64,000 bases of DNA from Ceratothoa steindachneri (GCA_963969495.1 OZ018324.1:155152672-155216671); one strand, 5' to 3'. Positions 1 through 12,984 are shown, counted from the stretch's first letter. Numbers and translations are program-made. The notes: generated from the sequence alone by a model not told the origin.

Positions 1-2400
1 CTTAGACAGCCATCAACTTATGAAATTGTTGGTAGTTTACTCTGGTCTCTAAAGCTGATGACCCTAACTAGTGTAGCATGTATTTAAAGAACTTTGTTTT
101 AAACCGATTCTAGGTTTTAGTGTCTTTTAACTATGCTGTGAAAGCTTCATTCGTTGTTACTTAGACGCGGTTCGGAGAGTTACCCCCTTTTTTCAAGACC
201 CCCTAAGCAAGGTGAAGTCCGTACAGCTTCCAAAGGCGTTTTCGTCTCAAGCTCTGTAGGATTATTTTTTGTGTGTGCAGTCTGACATAGCAAGAGCAAT
301 TCGAAATTAGAGTATAAAGAAATCCGATCGCTCCTGGCTATAGATACCAGAAGTGCCAGCCCTTCGATGGGGTTCTTTGCAGACTGGAAATCCGTTTCGG
401 GTTGGACCCAGAGGGGCCTTTCCTGCGGTAGCGTACCCTCAATATCCCTTTTGATTGCACCTGTAGAATTTCATTTGTCTGATTAAGTTTTATCCTATGG
501 TTCATCACCATTACTCTTATTTAAGTTAATGTTACATTTTCCTTAGCCTTCCATAGTTATTTTAGCCTTGCCAGAAGTTTAGTTTATACCCCCCAGCCCC
601 CTTTGTGCAATCTCCCTCCTTCACAAATGTTTCATGCTTATCTTTGTTTGTTTTTTATATAGTAGATTTCAGTAGTAACGATTAATAAAATTATTCACTT
701 AATCGGTTTAGGGCTCCAACTAGTGTGTAGCTACATGCCCCCTGTAACCGGCATTTCTTCTTGGAGCAGGGATACTTTTCCAGCAAGCGCTTTATAACCA
801 GCCAAAGCCTCCATCCAGACTGAATGTCCAAATTTAGCGATGGGGATTAAATCGGGACAAGTCATAGCATTCCAAATGAGGAGGCCGGACCAAGGAACAG
901 TATCGCATATAACCCATCTTCACCAAAGCACAAATCCGATCGAAAGGGGAAACAAAAAGGAGGATAACCAAGATAAAGGGGAAGAAATAAAATTCCACTT
1001 CGTTACTATCATTAGAAGGCAGGAGGTTCGTTGGTTAAGAGGTGCCTTGGAGCATACTGCACTGATCGCGTCGTAAACAAGTTACTTATGCAGTTTGCAT
1101 GGAAATTGTATGAATGGTAATAATGAAATGGTGCCCCGAGGTTAGTAAAAGTCAAAGGTTTATAGATCTGAGTGTTTTTTTTCCCTTTGTGGCGGATGAT
1201 TCCAATCCAACTACGGGGTGAATATTTTCGGGTGGTACCACGGTCTTAATTCGCCTAGAAGGTGCCGATACAGCCTTCACAATAAGGAGGGGGGGGTAGC
1301 CACCTTACATCCTTTCCAGGGATTGCAGAAAGACCGTGGATGGAGGGGGAGTCAGGGAGTACTTTGTGCTGGAGGGAGAGGGAGAGGAAAGGAAGGGGTC
1401 ACCTGCCTAGAGGTTTGAACTAACTAGACAGTGAAAAGCGTGGAATTTCCCCCTTTTGAATGGTCGTGTTGTGTAAAATTTGATCCGCCCTTCCTTTTTC
1501 TTTTCATTGTCATTGGAACCTGCTAATTTTATACAAGGATCTGGACTCGGAGTGATTTGCTTAATCTTGTGAGAGGTCAGTAGAATGACGCGTTTTTCTC
1601 TGGCCGTTTGAGTGAGGATTTTTTTGTGCGTGCTTTCTGTTGGAGATGGCGAGGCCAGGAATCGGTGCACAAACAAACCCAATAGAATAATAGGCAACAA
1701 ACTAGTAAAACTAGGTCGACACAAGGAGTAAGTAGTCGAAACAATTGCAAAGTTTCAATTAGTTATTTTCTATAGCAGCATTACTTTCTCAGCAGGGACT
1801 TAGTATTTAAAATGGGATCTTGACCCACATTCACTTTAATAAATCTTAGTATGTGCTGCTCACTTACAACCACTTTTGGGGGAAATGGCACAGTGCCGCC
1901 ACCAGGAGGATAAATGAGGGGGGGGGGAGCGGTGCGTCTTGTAAAGAAATTTATTTTTAAACTAGTCTCAATTCTACGAAGAAATAAAAAATCCTTCATC
2001 AAATTAACGAAAAGTCAATTTTGAGCGTCACCATATCAAAATAACTTTACCAATATCAAAATATTTCCTTATATATCGTAACATGGAACTTACCAACTAA
2101 ATTATCCATCATAATTAGCAGATGTTATTCAATTAAGATCCTAGCAATAGTTATGCCCGTAGAGCCATATGCCAGCTCGTCATGAGGATCTTTGGGTTGG
2201 GAGAAAGTGATGAGACTAATTCAAAGTACTAAACTTGCGCCTTTTCATTCTTGCCTTGAGGACAGAAGACATCCATTCCTAATCCATTTATCCAGTAAAT
2301 TTACCTACCCGAGATCTCACCCACGAATGATGGGTTCTTTGTCATTTTAAACCTGGATTTTTGTTTTTGGCATGAAACCAGCCCCATTTCAGCAAAGCCC
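1..2400. other. No gene recognised
   Basis: Only short frames without recognisable motifs. A G tract lies at about 1918-1928. Part of the lower-numbered side of cofilin (its 3' UTR) may reach into this stretch. Confidence 0.5.
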
Positions 2401-2517
2401 CAGATTATTAATTAATATTAAGAGAATGCTTGGAATATAATAAAATTCAAGTTTGATGACAAACGGAGGATAAATATAAGAAAATCAAGGGTTAGAATAG
2501 TGGAACCACTCCGCCAA

Positions 2518-2586
2518 TTATGATCGGTCAGTAGCTCGGAGTTTCTCGAGGACACACTCGTACGAGGCTTCTGCCATGTCAGTAGC
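2518..2586 (-). CDS. tsr: Cofilin last coding exon (22 codons plus TAA)
   Basis: Acceptor TTTATTTCAG precedes GCTACTGAC. It encodes ATDMAEASYECVLEKLRATD, then RS and a TAA stop at 2518-2520; compare ATDLSEAS...EKLRATDRQ in Drosophila. The 3' UTR continues below 2518, but no nearby AATAAA was seen on the minus strand. Confidence 0.94.
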   Translation of the reverse strand, partial: ATDMAEASYECVLEKLRATDRS

Positions 2587-4755
2587 CTGAAATAAATTGC
2601 CATTAATCAGTTCATATTCAAGATCAACCTTATATCAAACATTAAACAAGATTCTCTGCATACAACTGTTGGATAACTTTGCTATACTTGCTATCCCACA
2701 TGGCTGGCCCTCAGTGACCAAGAAAAAGGATCAACTAGAGAGACGCAGCCATTAATTAGGTTTAAAAAATTACCTGAATATATTTGCCAATTCCTATAAA
2801 AGCTCCCTTCAAAGCATCAAAACTGGATGAATAGACCATTTTCTTCTTAATTTTTGCTGTATCTGGACACCAAGACATCAAAAAGAGTTTCTGTTTTTTG
2901 GTCTGAAATGAGTTATATGAAATTTATAATAATTATAAGCAAGGTTACTTCTGCGAGCCACTGAATAATGATTCATTGATGCAGTGTCAGGTTTTGGTAG
3001 GAGACAAAATGGACTGAGCTACCAGAACTTATGGAGAGGAGGAGGAATCTTTGGGAGGGGTAGATGTGGGTGATACACTATTATTATACCCTGGCACTAG
3101 GACTGGATGGGCACATCTATCTTCCAGGGTGACTGAGGTGGTATGGACATGCAAGATAAATGGATGGAGATATAGGATATAAGAGGAGTAGTGTTAGGTT
3201 GTGCGGAGGGTTAATGTGTAACATATGGGTTAAGTGAATGAGAGAGAAGGGTTTGACTGAAGAATGACAATGCTTTGGTCATTCTGCAAGGGAGAGAACC
3301 TTGAATTGATCATGCTACAGCATAGCAGCACATTACTATGAAGAGCCAATCTGGCATGTAAAAAAATGCCACTTGGATACAGGGAGTGAAAGAGGGTGGA
3401 TAGTTAAGTGGTTTTTGTTGCCATGGTAGAGACCCAGGAAAACTTGGAGGGACTGTGTTGTGGAAGATATGGGGGGAAACTGGGACTTACGGAAGATGCT
3501 CAGGACCGAAGTTGGTGGAGAAGAGTCATACGACCATCCAATCCTGCAGAAACAGGAGCAAGAGGAAAAAAAAAGATGATGATGGTAGTAGCAACATTAT
3601 GCTTCCTCCAATAGAGGGAAGCTATGCCATGCAAGGAAAAATAGAGGGTGAGCGGTGAAAAATGAGAGAGAGAGCAAGAAACAAATGGATGGCGTGACTG
3701 CAAGGATGGGAGTTTGATTGACAATGCAATGTTCTGAGGGGGCGAAGATGTGGGGGAAAAAAAAGTTATGGAAGTTAGAAGATAGGGTATGAGAAAGGGG
3801 GCTGACCTAAGAAGAAATGGATAGCGCATGGTAGATGTGGAGAGGGTGCATATTTGGGACTTAAGTTCAGGGAGAAACCCACACTGGATTTTAGCATCTC
3901 ATAATAGTGAATGGCTAAAGAGGTGGGGGGAGGGGGGGCCTTCTAAGGGGAAAAATTGCCACAAGTTGGAAATGTGTCAGAACTTTTTATTAACCAATAC
4001 AACACAACCAGCAGAAACTGGAGTTTAAGTTATGAAAACTACAACTTCATCTACTCACATCTGAAGTTCCTTGGCATTGATGGTCATATTCAAAGTCATA
4101 CAGCCCATATCTGCACTCATCTGAGCCAGCACTTGCTAGATCATTCAAATAGTCATCATATGTAGCTTCTCTATCTCCATACTGAAAGTTTTGAATGATG
4201 AGTACATTGTGATAGCAAATATACATTCAATGATATATTACAACAAAAAAATGGCTGATTACTTCAAGTGCACAAGAATGGGATTGGGAGGCGATATTAA
4301 TCCAAAGCCAACTCCCATTCAAACCATAAATATAGGTCCTACGAAGTGACTTTTGTTTTCGTAAAAACCAAAGATTAAAAAAAAGAAAATTTATTTATTA
4401 AAACAGCAAATCCTTTGAGCCTAGTTATACCTAATGGCATTTTAACGCCAAATATAATATGAATTGGGATGCATGTAATGTCCTGATAACTATCAACCAG
4501 ACAGTTTAACACATTCACAATATACTATACAAATAAAATGGACAAACTTAAGTTATTCCAATTGAAACAAGCATCCCCATGATCTAAGATGGCAATTTAT
4601 TTATACAACATGCTATTATTTATATAAAGGCTTACCTTTTCAATATCTATAATTTTTTCATCTTTAATATGGAAAATTATATATCTGTATTTCTTGCCTT
4701 TTTTAATGTCTAAGAAGGCTTCTTGACATGCGTCTGCAACCTGTACCCCAGATGC
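2518..4755 (-). CDS. tsr: Cofilin / actin-depolymerizing factor (Twinstar-like), four coding exons
   Basis: Cofilin binds and severs ADP-actin filaments in the cytoplasm. Joining 4755-4636, 4181-4059, 2902-2774 and 2586-2518 gives an open frame of 146 residues plus stop; with the missing initiator Met it is 147, against 148 for Drosophila Twinstar. All junctions are phase 0 with GT/AG borders. The protein begins ASGV, so the regulatory Ser3 (the LIM-kinase site known in the family) is kept. A basic KKGKK follows, then ECRYGLYDFEY, the actin-binding stretch WCPDTAKIKKKMVYSSSFDA and the tail EKLRATDRS. The whole ADF-H domain is covered without a stop. As in other cofilin genes, the first exon probably encodes only Met, so the true 5' end is not in this span. 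Intron 3 is 1156 bp and GA-rich on the plus strand. The identification is secure; the symbol follows the fly orthologue. Confidence 0.95.
2774..2902 (-). CDS. tsr: Cofilin coding exon 4 (43 codons)
   Basis: Acceptor CATTTCAG precedes ACCAAAAAA; donor GTAATT follows ATTCAG. It encodes TKKQKLFLMSWCPDTAKIKK and then KMVYSSSFDALKGAFIGIG and KYIQ. This holds the long actin-binding helix of the ADF-H fold with its conserved lysines. Confidence 0.95.
4059..4181 (-). CDS. tsr: Cofilin coding exon 3 (41 codons)
   Basis: Acceptor AACTTTCAG precedes TATGGAGAT; donor GTGAGT follows TCAGAT. It encodes YGDREATYDDYLNDL and then DECRYGLYDFEYDHQCQGTS, the most recognisable arthropod cofilin segment (GECRYGLFDFEYMHQ in flies). 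Confidence 0.95.
4636..4755 (-). CDS. tsr: Cofilin coding exon 2 (40 codons)
   Basis: Acceptor TTTCTTAG precedes GCATCT and donor GTAAGC follows GAAAAG. It encodes ASGVQVADACQEAF, the KKGKKYRYIIFHI strand and DEKIIDIEK. Ser at the second codon would be Ser3 of the mature numbering. Because the exon opens directly with Ala, the start codon must come from an upstream exon spliced in phase 0. Confidence 0.94.
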
Positions 4756-5019
4756 CTAAGAAAAAAATGCAAATATTTTAACATTATAATTAGCAACTTA
4801 AGATAAATTACTGATTTTACTTCTTTAAAGTGAGTATACTTTGTTATTTGCCTTATGAATTATGCACAAGTAAAAAAGCTAGTATTTCCTCAAATTTCAG
4901 CAATTTGATATAAAATGGAGTAATAGAACACGTGCAATTATAATTCAAGCCATTTAGGATAGATAAAACCAAACTTTTGAAATTTAAGGAAAAATAAAAT
5001 AAAGATTCATTACCATTGG

Positions 5020-5650
5020 TTAAAGTGACCCAATAAGTTTCAATTTAATATAAAGGGCAGCAAGAGACAAAATTTGGACTACAAAACCATTTCAAATGCT
5101 ACAATTCGTCAAATCTACTAAACTTTATTTTTATTTACAGTACAAAAGGTATATAGGTAACCCTTTGTTTCCAACAATATTATTTGTTAAATTTACCCAT
5201 TACTTGGAAGAAAATCGTTATTTCCTTATTTCCCTTGAGGCACATTAAAAATAAAAATAAAAATCTGGTTTAAGTTATTAAAGAGCATCTAGACAGATTC
5301 AAGTCAACCCTATAACAATTATAAAGGACTAATGTGAATAATGAATGGGTTTAAAACAAAATTTTTAAGCATATAAAATCTTCTAAATGGATTATGTCAC
5401 ATGGCAAGAATATAAAAGGGGTCCATGTTTAAGGATTTGGATGATGCTATGTAAGCCTCCCTCACCCATTTTCTTGGCCAACAGAAAAATAAAAATGCCT
5501 ACAAGGAACAAAGGCCAGAGTTCAGTGGTGCAAAATCTTCCAGCTATCAGATGTAACATCTACATACACTAAGCACCACCTTGTGAGTCCTAGGTGGGGG
5601 TGTGGGGAAGTTAAAGAGACCTTGTATGAGCTGTGTGATATTCGTAAAGA
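5020..5650. other. No gene recognised
   Basis: AT-rich sequence upstream of cofilin exon 2; no motif seen apart from the weak ATG/donor candidate at 5012-5016. Confidence 0.4.
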
Positions 5651-6482
5651 CAGGGTGTCAGAAAAGTTACTGTGCAACGGAAAAAGGCCCAAATTTCTAT
5701 AAATGGGCATTGTTGCAGAAAGTCCCAGAACTGGTAGGCTCTCAACTTCAGAAGCCAAAGATCCAGGAAATGATTCTGAAGAGTCCAAAGAAGTCTGTTA
5801 GATGGTTATTCCAGCAGGCCCATTTAGCAACAAGTACAGTGCACAACATTCTGCAGAAGCTGAAGTTCTTTCCCTATAAGTTATCTGTAGTGCATGAGTT
5901 GAAAGAGTGATCATCAGCCCCATGTTGATTACTGCAATTAGTTTCAAAACTTTCTTCATGAGAAAGGTGAGGACATTCCTTGATGTAACCTTCACTGATG
6001 AGGACTGGTTTTATCTTTCCAGATACATGAACAACCAACACTTCTAATGGGGCTTTAAATAATATGTGTATCAATGGCCCAATTTTCTTTGATGCCACAA
6101 AAAGCTAGTTCAACAAGAAAAGGCAACTACACACATAGGTCATACATCACTACAGTTTTTGAGACTTCTTTGCTATCAAATAATCTTGGGACAGAATTTG
6201 AACTGCTAGTTCTCCTGACCTCATACCCCTGGATTTTTATCTCTGGGGTACATTGAGAACAATCTGCACAATGTGGAAGAGTTGAAAACAGCAATTACCC
6301 AGCACACCTAACAGATCACTCCAACCACCTTCCACAATGTGAGGTAGTGTGCAGATGAACCTCCTGGCCTTTGGAGGACATTTCCAGTATTATTGGAGGA
6401 GAAACTGCAATATCCTAAATAAAACTACTTTTATCAAAACTTAGGCCTTTTTCCACTGCACAGGCACTTTTTGGCCACCCTG
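5651..6482 (+). mobile_element. Decayed mariner-family DNA transposon with terminal inverted repeats
   Basis: The left end reads CAGGGTGTCAGAAAAGTTAC; the right end, reverse-complemented, reads CAGGGTGGCCAAAAAGTGCC. The right flank is TA, the left flank is no longer TA. Inside, plus-strand frames carry mariner transposase pieces: a helix-turn-helix segment around 5770-5900 (SPKKSVRWLFQQAHLATSTV), a catalytic-region remnant near 5990-6010, and a C-terminal part around 6215-6420 (PLDFYLWGTL, then GGHFQYYWRRNCNILN). Stops and frameshifts are frequent. At 832 bp it is shorter than the usual 1.2-1.3 kb, so part of the N-terminal coding region is probably deleted. Inactive. Confidence 0.85.
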
Positions 6483-6484
6483 TA

Positions 6485-8660
6485 CAATGATTGAATGCAA
6501 GGGGCACAAATTGAGTTGGTAGGTGTTTTATGTGCACATTATTTTTCTTTAGTACTATGTGCCATGATTTTGAAGGGGGCACTAGAAATCTGCTCACACC
6601 ATACTGCCCAGACATTTTGAATATGGTAGTTAAAAATTTAGGGGAGACCAACAATGCTAACAGACTCAAAATATTTTAAGTGAATGTTTGCTATGTTGAG
6701 AATGTGAGGCAGGGCTGGTATTTTTACTTGCTGCAGAGCTTGGGATGCCCGTTAAATTATCAGGGCATGTGGTCAATTGAAAGCAAGTGTAGGTTTGTTT
6801 ATGGTTGTGCATTTCTTGCATTTTGCTTGCTTAAAGTTAACCCTGTTTTATGTTTAAGTAGATGGTTTGTGACTAATCCACTCTCGTTTGCTCTGGAAAG
6901 TGAACCAATAGTGTTTCAGATTTTTATTTTATGATTTAAAGTACCCAGGAATGCTCGCCGATATAGCCTGTTGTTGGATCAGTGGTTTGACATCTTGTCT
7001 TGTTTTAAATGTTGATTAGGTGTTTTGGATTTGTAGTGGTTTTTGTGAGTTCTTATGCCTGGGTAGAAGTTTAAGTTTTAGTGCATTTTCTTTCCTTCAG
7101 GATATATTTTTTGTGTTGACAATGTGCCCTTTAGGCCTTTTTTTATGTAATTAAATTGGGACAGTCACATTGGAGTTTCTCTTTGTTTAGTTGGTGAAGA
7201 GTTCCCAGTTACTTTTGTAGTAGTGTGTGTGTGTGTGGGGGGGGGGGGGGGATAGTGGAGGTACGAGTCTCTCAAGGGCCATTTGAATGATTGAAAGGTA
7301 GTCAGATAATATAATGCAGTCTGGGGTTGTCAGATTGTTTTGGTGGCTGGGGTTAAAGTTGTTGTTCAGGATGAATTCAGTTTAAGTGTTCTGTGATACT
7401 GCACACTCAGATCTTAGGATTCAAGCTCCGGGTCATGAACATTGAAATCACTTGCAAAAACTTATTTCATTGTGTTGGAAAGGGATCAAATGCAAGATCA
7501 TTGACTTTGGTGGACAGGATGCGGCGGAGGTATGTAAAGATGGGAGCATAATGTGGGGTAGAGGTGGAGATGAATAGTGGTATTGTTGAAGTGGATACTG
7601 TCTCATATCTGATTAAGCTATAGTCTCCATTGTTTTTGTCTTATATCTTTACATAGTGTGGCACTTTTATTATGCATGCAGAATTTTAATTCCTGGATGA
7701 AGGCTAGATGTATGGTGTAATTGATGAGAAATTTTTCAATTCCATTTGCTTGTTTCATATACTGCTAATATTTAGCTGCAAGAAATTGAGCATATTTGTT
7801 GTCGGTTCCTGGTCTTGTTGGATGTTGGCAGGAGGGGGATTGTACATTGCTGAGTCATGGAGAGTGTGTGAAGATTGGCTGATACAGGGCAAAGTGTGGG
7901 TTTCGAGTAAGTGATGCTTGCACTAGAAACTACCACATCTTATAGCATTACAAGAACAGCTTACACACACTACATATATATAGTGTGGGTCCCATTTCCT
8001 CCCCTATGTCATGTGTATTGCTATGGTGCGAGGCAAAAAAGCCTATTTAGATCAATGCCTTTCAGGCTGGATTCTTCACTTGATTGAGTGGGGGGTGGGG
8101 CACCTTTATGTAAAATTAACCCTCTCGTCTCCCTCTCTGGTGCAACTGTTCAAGGCAAATATTCTTCTCAAGTTATCCGTGAATTTTTTTCACTTGACCT
8201 CTTTGCTTCTCCTTCCAGTCTCACTCCTGTACATCAATGTTGGCACCAGCTTACTCTAATGCAGCTCCTTGGCACATTCTACAATCAAACTCTCAGCCTC
8301 CACTAATTATAGAATTGCAAACGAGCAGAGAGGTGAAGGAACGGGATATAGATATATTAGTTTTACAATTTCTGCAAGGTCATTGCAAATTATATTTATT
8401 AATTCTATTAAATATATTTACTGTATGGCTTTCCATGACTCCTAGACAAGCAATTCAAATCTTTTATTTGCAACTTATTCTAGTTGTCACTCAAATAGTC
8501 AATTTATATTAGTAAGCATATTTAGTAGCTGTCAAATCTTCCAGTGAAAAAATGAATGTGCCTCTCCATACAATCTCTAAGTTCAGGATTTAATTTAGCC
8601 AGTCAGAGCTGGCTTTATTACAATTTCCCTTTCCCTGTATGGAGACCAGAAGTGGACCAT
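6485..8660. other. Non-coding stretch, no gene recognised
   Basis: Short frames only. A GT repeat runs into a 15-16 base G tract at 7223-7251. Probably intergenic or intronic. Confidence 0.4.
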
Positions 8661-8668
8661 AGTCTCCA

Positions 8669-9990
8669 AATTTCAGTAAGGCTTTTGATCGAGTGCCACA
8701 CTTACGGCTTCTGAGCAAAGTTAAAGCACACAGAATCGATGGCAGTATATTTAGGTGGATTCAGTCATGGCTTGGTGACAGACAGCAAAGAGTTAGTATA
8801 GATGGAGTTAAATCTGAGTGGGGGTGTGTTAGCAGTGGAGTTCCGCAAGGATCTGTTTTGGGTCCCTTGCTATTCTTAATTTATATTAATGATCTTGACA
8901 TAGGTATAAGTAGTGACCTGAGTAAATTTGCTGATGATACTAAGCTAGGTAGGGCCATTAGGGCTGATTCTGATGCTGTTGTAATGCAGGAGGAATTGAC
9001 CATTCTGTCCAATTGGGCTGAGAAATGGCAAATGAAGTTTAACATAGACAAATGTAGTGTACTTAGTATAGGTAGAAATAATCCACTGAATAGTTATAAA
9101 TTAAATGGGAGAAATTTAGGGAGGACCGATTGTGAGAGGGACTTGGGTATTTTGGTAAGTTCAGACCTTCGTCCTAGAAAGCAATGCCTAAATGCTAAGA
9201 ATAAAGCTAATAGGATATTGGGATTCATTAGGAGGAGTGTAAGCAATAAGAGTGCTGAAGTCATTCTAAAACTGTATCTGGCGCTAGTTAGGCCTCATCT
9301 AGACTATGCAGTACAATTTTGGTCACCATATTATAGGAAGGATATTGATTTGCTTGAGTCTGTGCAGAGAAGGATGACAAAGATGATTGGTGGGCTAAGG
9401 AACTTACCTTATGGTGAAAGGCTCAGAAAACTAAATCTACATACATTGGAAAGGAGAAGAGTCAGAGGGGAATTGATTGAAGTCTTCAAATGGGTAAAAG
9501 GATATAATAAAGGGGATCTGGGTAAAGTTCTTATACTTAGTGAACATGACAGGACACGTAGCAATGGGTTTAAGCTTGATAAGTATAGGTTTAGGAAGGA
9601 GATTGGGAGGAATTGGTTTACAAATCGTGTGGTAGATGTGAATGGAATAGGCTCACTAGACATGTGATAGAAGCCTCCTCTCTGGGTAGTTTTAAGAATA
9701 GATTAGATAAATATATGGATGAAGCTGCTAGATGGGACTGACTTTTTTATGTACATATGTATATATTTTTCTAAGGAGTGGGGAGATTATATTTTGCGGT
9801 TGCATGAATGGACATAATCCTCTGGATGCATTTTATGTATATTGTAGATTAGATCTGACAAACTCCTGTAAAGGGTGACAATGTTGATGACTTTTCTCTG
9901 GTAAGAAATCTTTTGTGTGTTGACTGGAACAGGAGCTGCCAAGTGTAGGCCATGAATGGTCTTTTGCAGTCTCCTTTTCTTATGTTCTTA
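8669..9990 (+). mobile_element. 5'-truncated CR1-like LINE, 3' half
   Basis: The element starts abruptly inside the reverse transcriptase at FSKAFDRVPH (8672) and runs to a 3' UTR ending near 9990 in TTTTCTTATGTTCTTA, resembling the short 3' tails of CR1-like elements. This is the normal product of incomplete target-primed reverse transcription. It is a different subfamily from the 13-16 kb copies. Confidence 0.85.
8693..9741 (+). pseudogene. CR1-like reverse transcriptase C-terminal part, frameshifted near the end
   Basis: The frame at 8693-9667 (324 codons) encodes reverse-transcriptase motifs: SGVPQGSVLGPLLFLIYIND, the catalytic FADDTKLG, FNIDKCSVLSIG, then the CR1 thumb/C-terminal region (VRPHLDYAVQFWSPYYRKDI, ESVQRRMTKMI, LERRRVRGELIEVFK). 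A two-base insertion after VVDV near 9640 shifts the frame; the other frame continues WNRLTRHVIEASSLGSFKNR to a TGA at 9739-9741, the natural end. The N-terminal endonuclease and fingers are missing. Confidence 0.88.
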
Positions 9991-11260
9991 AATTTGGTTT
10001 TAAGATGTGCCTTACACAATTGACTTATATCGCCATCTGACAAATGCTAACCTATTATGCACTTGAAGGATGCTAGGTTCAGTTCAATTTAGAAGTATTG
10101 CTTCTCTTGAAAATTTTATCACTTTATTTAATTATCAACAAATATTCAAAATTATCCCCCCCCCATTGGGGGGTGGTTTTCATCCCTTTTTAATAGAATT
10201 CATTATTGTAATTAAAATATGTTAGATGGCTAGCATTTTTGCTCATATCCAGCAAATGGAGGTGCAGCAACTCAAAGCTATCAAGGCATTGGGAGGGGTC
10301 CATGGGAACAATCCCAGCATGATGACACAAAACTAAGTTCCAATCTACTTTGCCAGGCGACTAAGAGGGCTGACCTGATTCCCCCCATGTAGTGAGTGAG
10401 AAAGAAAAAAGTACTGGTCTTGTTATGCAGTACTTGCAGACTCTTTAGCACCCTCATTCACAACATGTCCATGGACCCAGAAGAAGAAGCTCAACATTGG
10501 ACCAGGTCATGGCAACTGTAGCATTACAGAGAGCTCAAACTGAGGGAGTGTATTGCAACCAGTTCAGACTTGTAGACAAACAGTACCCAGTATGACATGG
10601 TATGCACAAAAAAGGTCAAACAATACTTACAGCAGTAGTTTCTTAGGCCCAAACCTGAAGGGCTTAAAGTGAATCCTAGCCTTAAACATTAAAGATGGGT
10701 GTGACAAGCAGCAGCAGGATGAAGGGCAAGTGGCATTTCCCTGGCATCAACGAGCAGGCTCTCAATAGGGGATGTATGCAAGGCACCAGTCACCAGAGTG
10801 GTCAGTGTGGTGGATTGAGCCCACCATCTGAATTACACACAGTTGCAGATGCATAAAACACATCTGTAGCCAAGATTTGAGCACAAAGGAACATTAAAAC
10901 AACAGAGCAGTAGACTTAGCAAAGTGCTGAATGTCACAGAACAAAGAATGTCCATGGTGTGGGTACAAGAGATGAAGGCTGCAAATTTCGGCCTCCTGGG
11001 CCAGGCATCAGTAATAAATAAGACCAAGGAAATGGTACAAGTTCACCAGTTCCTTCCAGGCAAGCCCCATTTACAAAAAAAAAATGTCCAGGTTGGGGTG
11101 GAACCGTGGATGGAGACAAGTATACTACCTTGGCATTGGACAAGGAAAACAGAAACCTGTGCCCTCAGCATAGTGAGAGATACGCTTCAAAGTCCATTGG
11201 AGTGTATGTTCCAGAGTTGGCATGTGGGCTGCAGCACGAGAGAATGAAAGGGCCAACTAC
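9990..11260. other. No gene recognised
   Basis: A 107-codon plus frame at 10924-11247 has no recognisable motif. A C tract followed by G's occurs near 10157-10172. Confidence 0.4.
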
Positions 11261-11264
11261 AAAA

Positions 11265-12166
11265 AAATGCTAGATCTAGTTTACACAGATTTTAGTAAGG
11301 TCTTGGATGGGACTAGTGTATAAATTGGGAGAGTGGCTGAAGAATAGAAAGCAGATGGCAGTAGTAAATGAATAAACCACAATGGATGCATGTTAGTATA
11401 GGGGTATGTTATAAGAAAAAAAAAGGAGTCTGCAAAAAGCCAATATATAGCCTAGATGAGGCAGTTCCTGTTTCCATTACCCAGTTCAATCTCGCCTCAT
11501 ATCCTTATCCATAATAGGGATGATAGGGAATTTAGCTATGAAATGGATGGGCATTGGCTAAATTCAGTTGAGGATGAGAAGGACTTGGGTGTAGTAGTAG
11601 ATAGGTCACCGACATTTTCCCTGAAGCACCTTGAATATGAATATAGACTAAGGTACTAAATATGTTCTCATTTGAAGATGTGTGAGGGGAGATGATTGAA
11701 CTTTTGAAAATCTGTTCCTGGGATGGATAAATTGGATTTTAGCAAGTTATTTGAGTTGGAAGGTAGTAATAGGACTAGGGGTCACCACTTAAAATTAAAA
11801 AAACAGGTGCAGGTTGGAAGTTAGAAAATATTTTTAGAGTGGTAGATTACTAGAATAGTTTGCCATATGAAAGAGAAGACAGTCCAAACTTAAATGTTTT
11901 AAATGCAGATTATATGGGGAGGGGGTGTTCTAGATTCATTCCTGTTGATGCAGTTTTTTATTAGTGTATATTATGATTGATTTGGATTTTGATGACTCTT
12001 TATGATGATTCTTTTTGTTTTTGACATTCCCGTGGATGGTTCTATTTGTATATTGTAGATGCATGATCTGACACAATCCTATGGATGCATTTTGACAGAT
12101 GTAGATGACCTTTGATAGGCCCTTGTGGCTTTTGTCATCCATGAAATTATGTTTTGTTATGTTAAG
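11265..12166 (+). mobile_element. Degenerate CR1-like LINE copy with internal deletions
   Basis: Same family as the element at 13-15.8 kb. Near 11270 it encodes a remnant of the RT motif (DLVYTDFSKV). From 11515 it reads NREFSYEMDGHWLNSVEDEK, then jumps from the equivalent of 14958 to that of 15171, losing about 210 bp, and goes on to the C-terminal region with many stops. The 3' UTR matches 15720-15800 closely and ends in TTATG-type repeats at about 12150-12166. Confidence 0.8.
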
Positions 12167-12540
12167 ATGAAGTAACATGTTTTCTTTTCTTTGTTACCAC
12201 AATTTATCTCAAGTTGTTGGTATGATGGGTTCCTGTACCCATTGAATATGTCATAAAATGACAATAGTTAAGTGAAATATATTGGGAAATGGGCAAAATA
12301 TTATGGGAACAAGACTTGCAAGTGGGTAAGCGATGGTAAGGTTTACTGTTTTTTTTTATTCCCTCCTCATTGAACATACAATTGCAAGTAAATCTTTAGC
12401 ATTGTTATTCCTTTTGAATAGTAAAGTTGGATAAAAAAATGTTAGATTTTTGGGGGGTAATCAAATCTCACCAATATCTTGTAATATATTTAGCGCATAT
12501 AACCATATAGGCTTACCATATCTATTTTTTATGCTACTAA

Positions 12541-12828
12541 GTCTTAAGATCTGCACCCAGCGAGCTTCCCATAATATTTAATAATATATTTTACCCGTCA
12601 TATTAACCATCATTTTACTACTTCAGTTTTACCCATGTTTTATTCTGCTTGGTTACTGGAAGCCAGCTTTGAGCTCTACTATGGGTTGCTATATAGGGAG
12701 CTAAGCACTCGCCCTCAGGAACAAGTAATAAAATGATGGTTAATGAGATGGGTGAAACATATCGGGGAAATAGGCAAAATATTATGGGAATGCGGGCGGG
12801 GAAACTTGTGGGGTGTGGATCTTCAGAA
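12541..12828. repeat. Long imperfect inverted repeat (hairpin / MITE-like)
   Basis: The left arm (about 12546-12625) and right arm (about 12718-12828) are reverse complements with gaps. Matching blocks include AGATC..CACCC, TTCCCATAATAT, TATTAACCATCATTTTA and CTTCAG. The spacer is about 95 bp. A third related arm lies at about 12218-12330, sharing GGGCAAAATATTATGGGAA. No coding capacity; no clear target duplication found. Confidence 0.65.
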
Positions 12829-12984
12829 TTACCTTTATTTATTTGCAAAATAAAAATTTGGATCAGGAGCAGTTAAGGGGTCAAAATGAGCTTAAAAATA
12901 ATAATTTTTGGATAGAAATAGCTTAATGTAGGTGGCTCTATTGTCATGGCAATTTTTCTAATTTGTATACATCTCAAGGTGAAT

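Noticed and set aside
10924..11247. 107-codon plus frame.
   Set aside because: No motif or splice evidence; composition like flanking non-coding DNA.
12511..12516. ATG followed by GTAAGC on the minus strand as a cofilin first exon.
   Set aside because: Lies beside a hairpin repeat; the 17223 site has a better donor and cleaner flank, though neither is proven.
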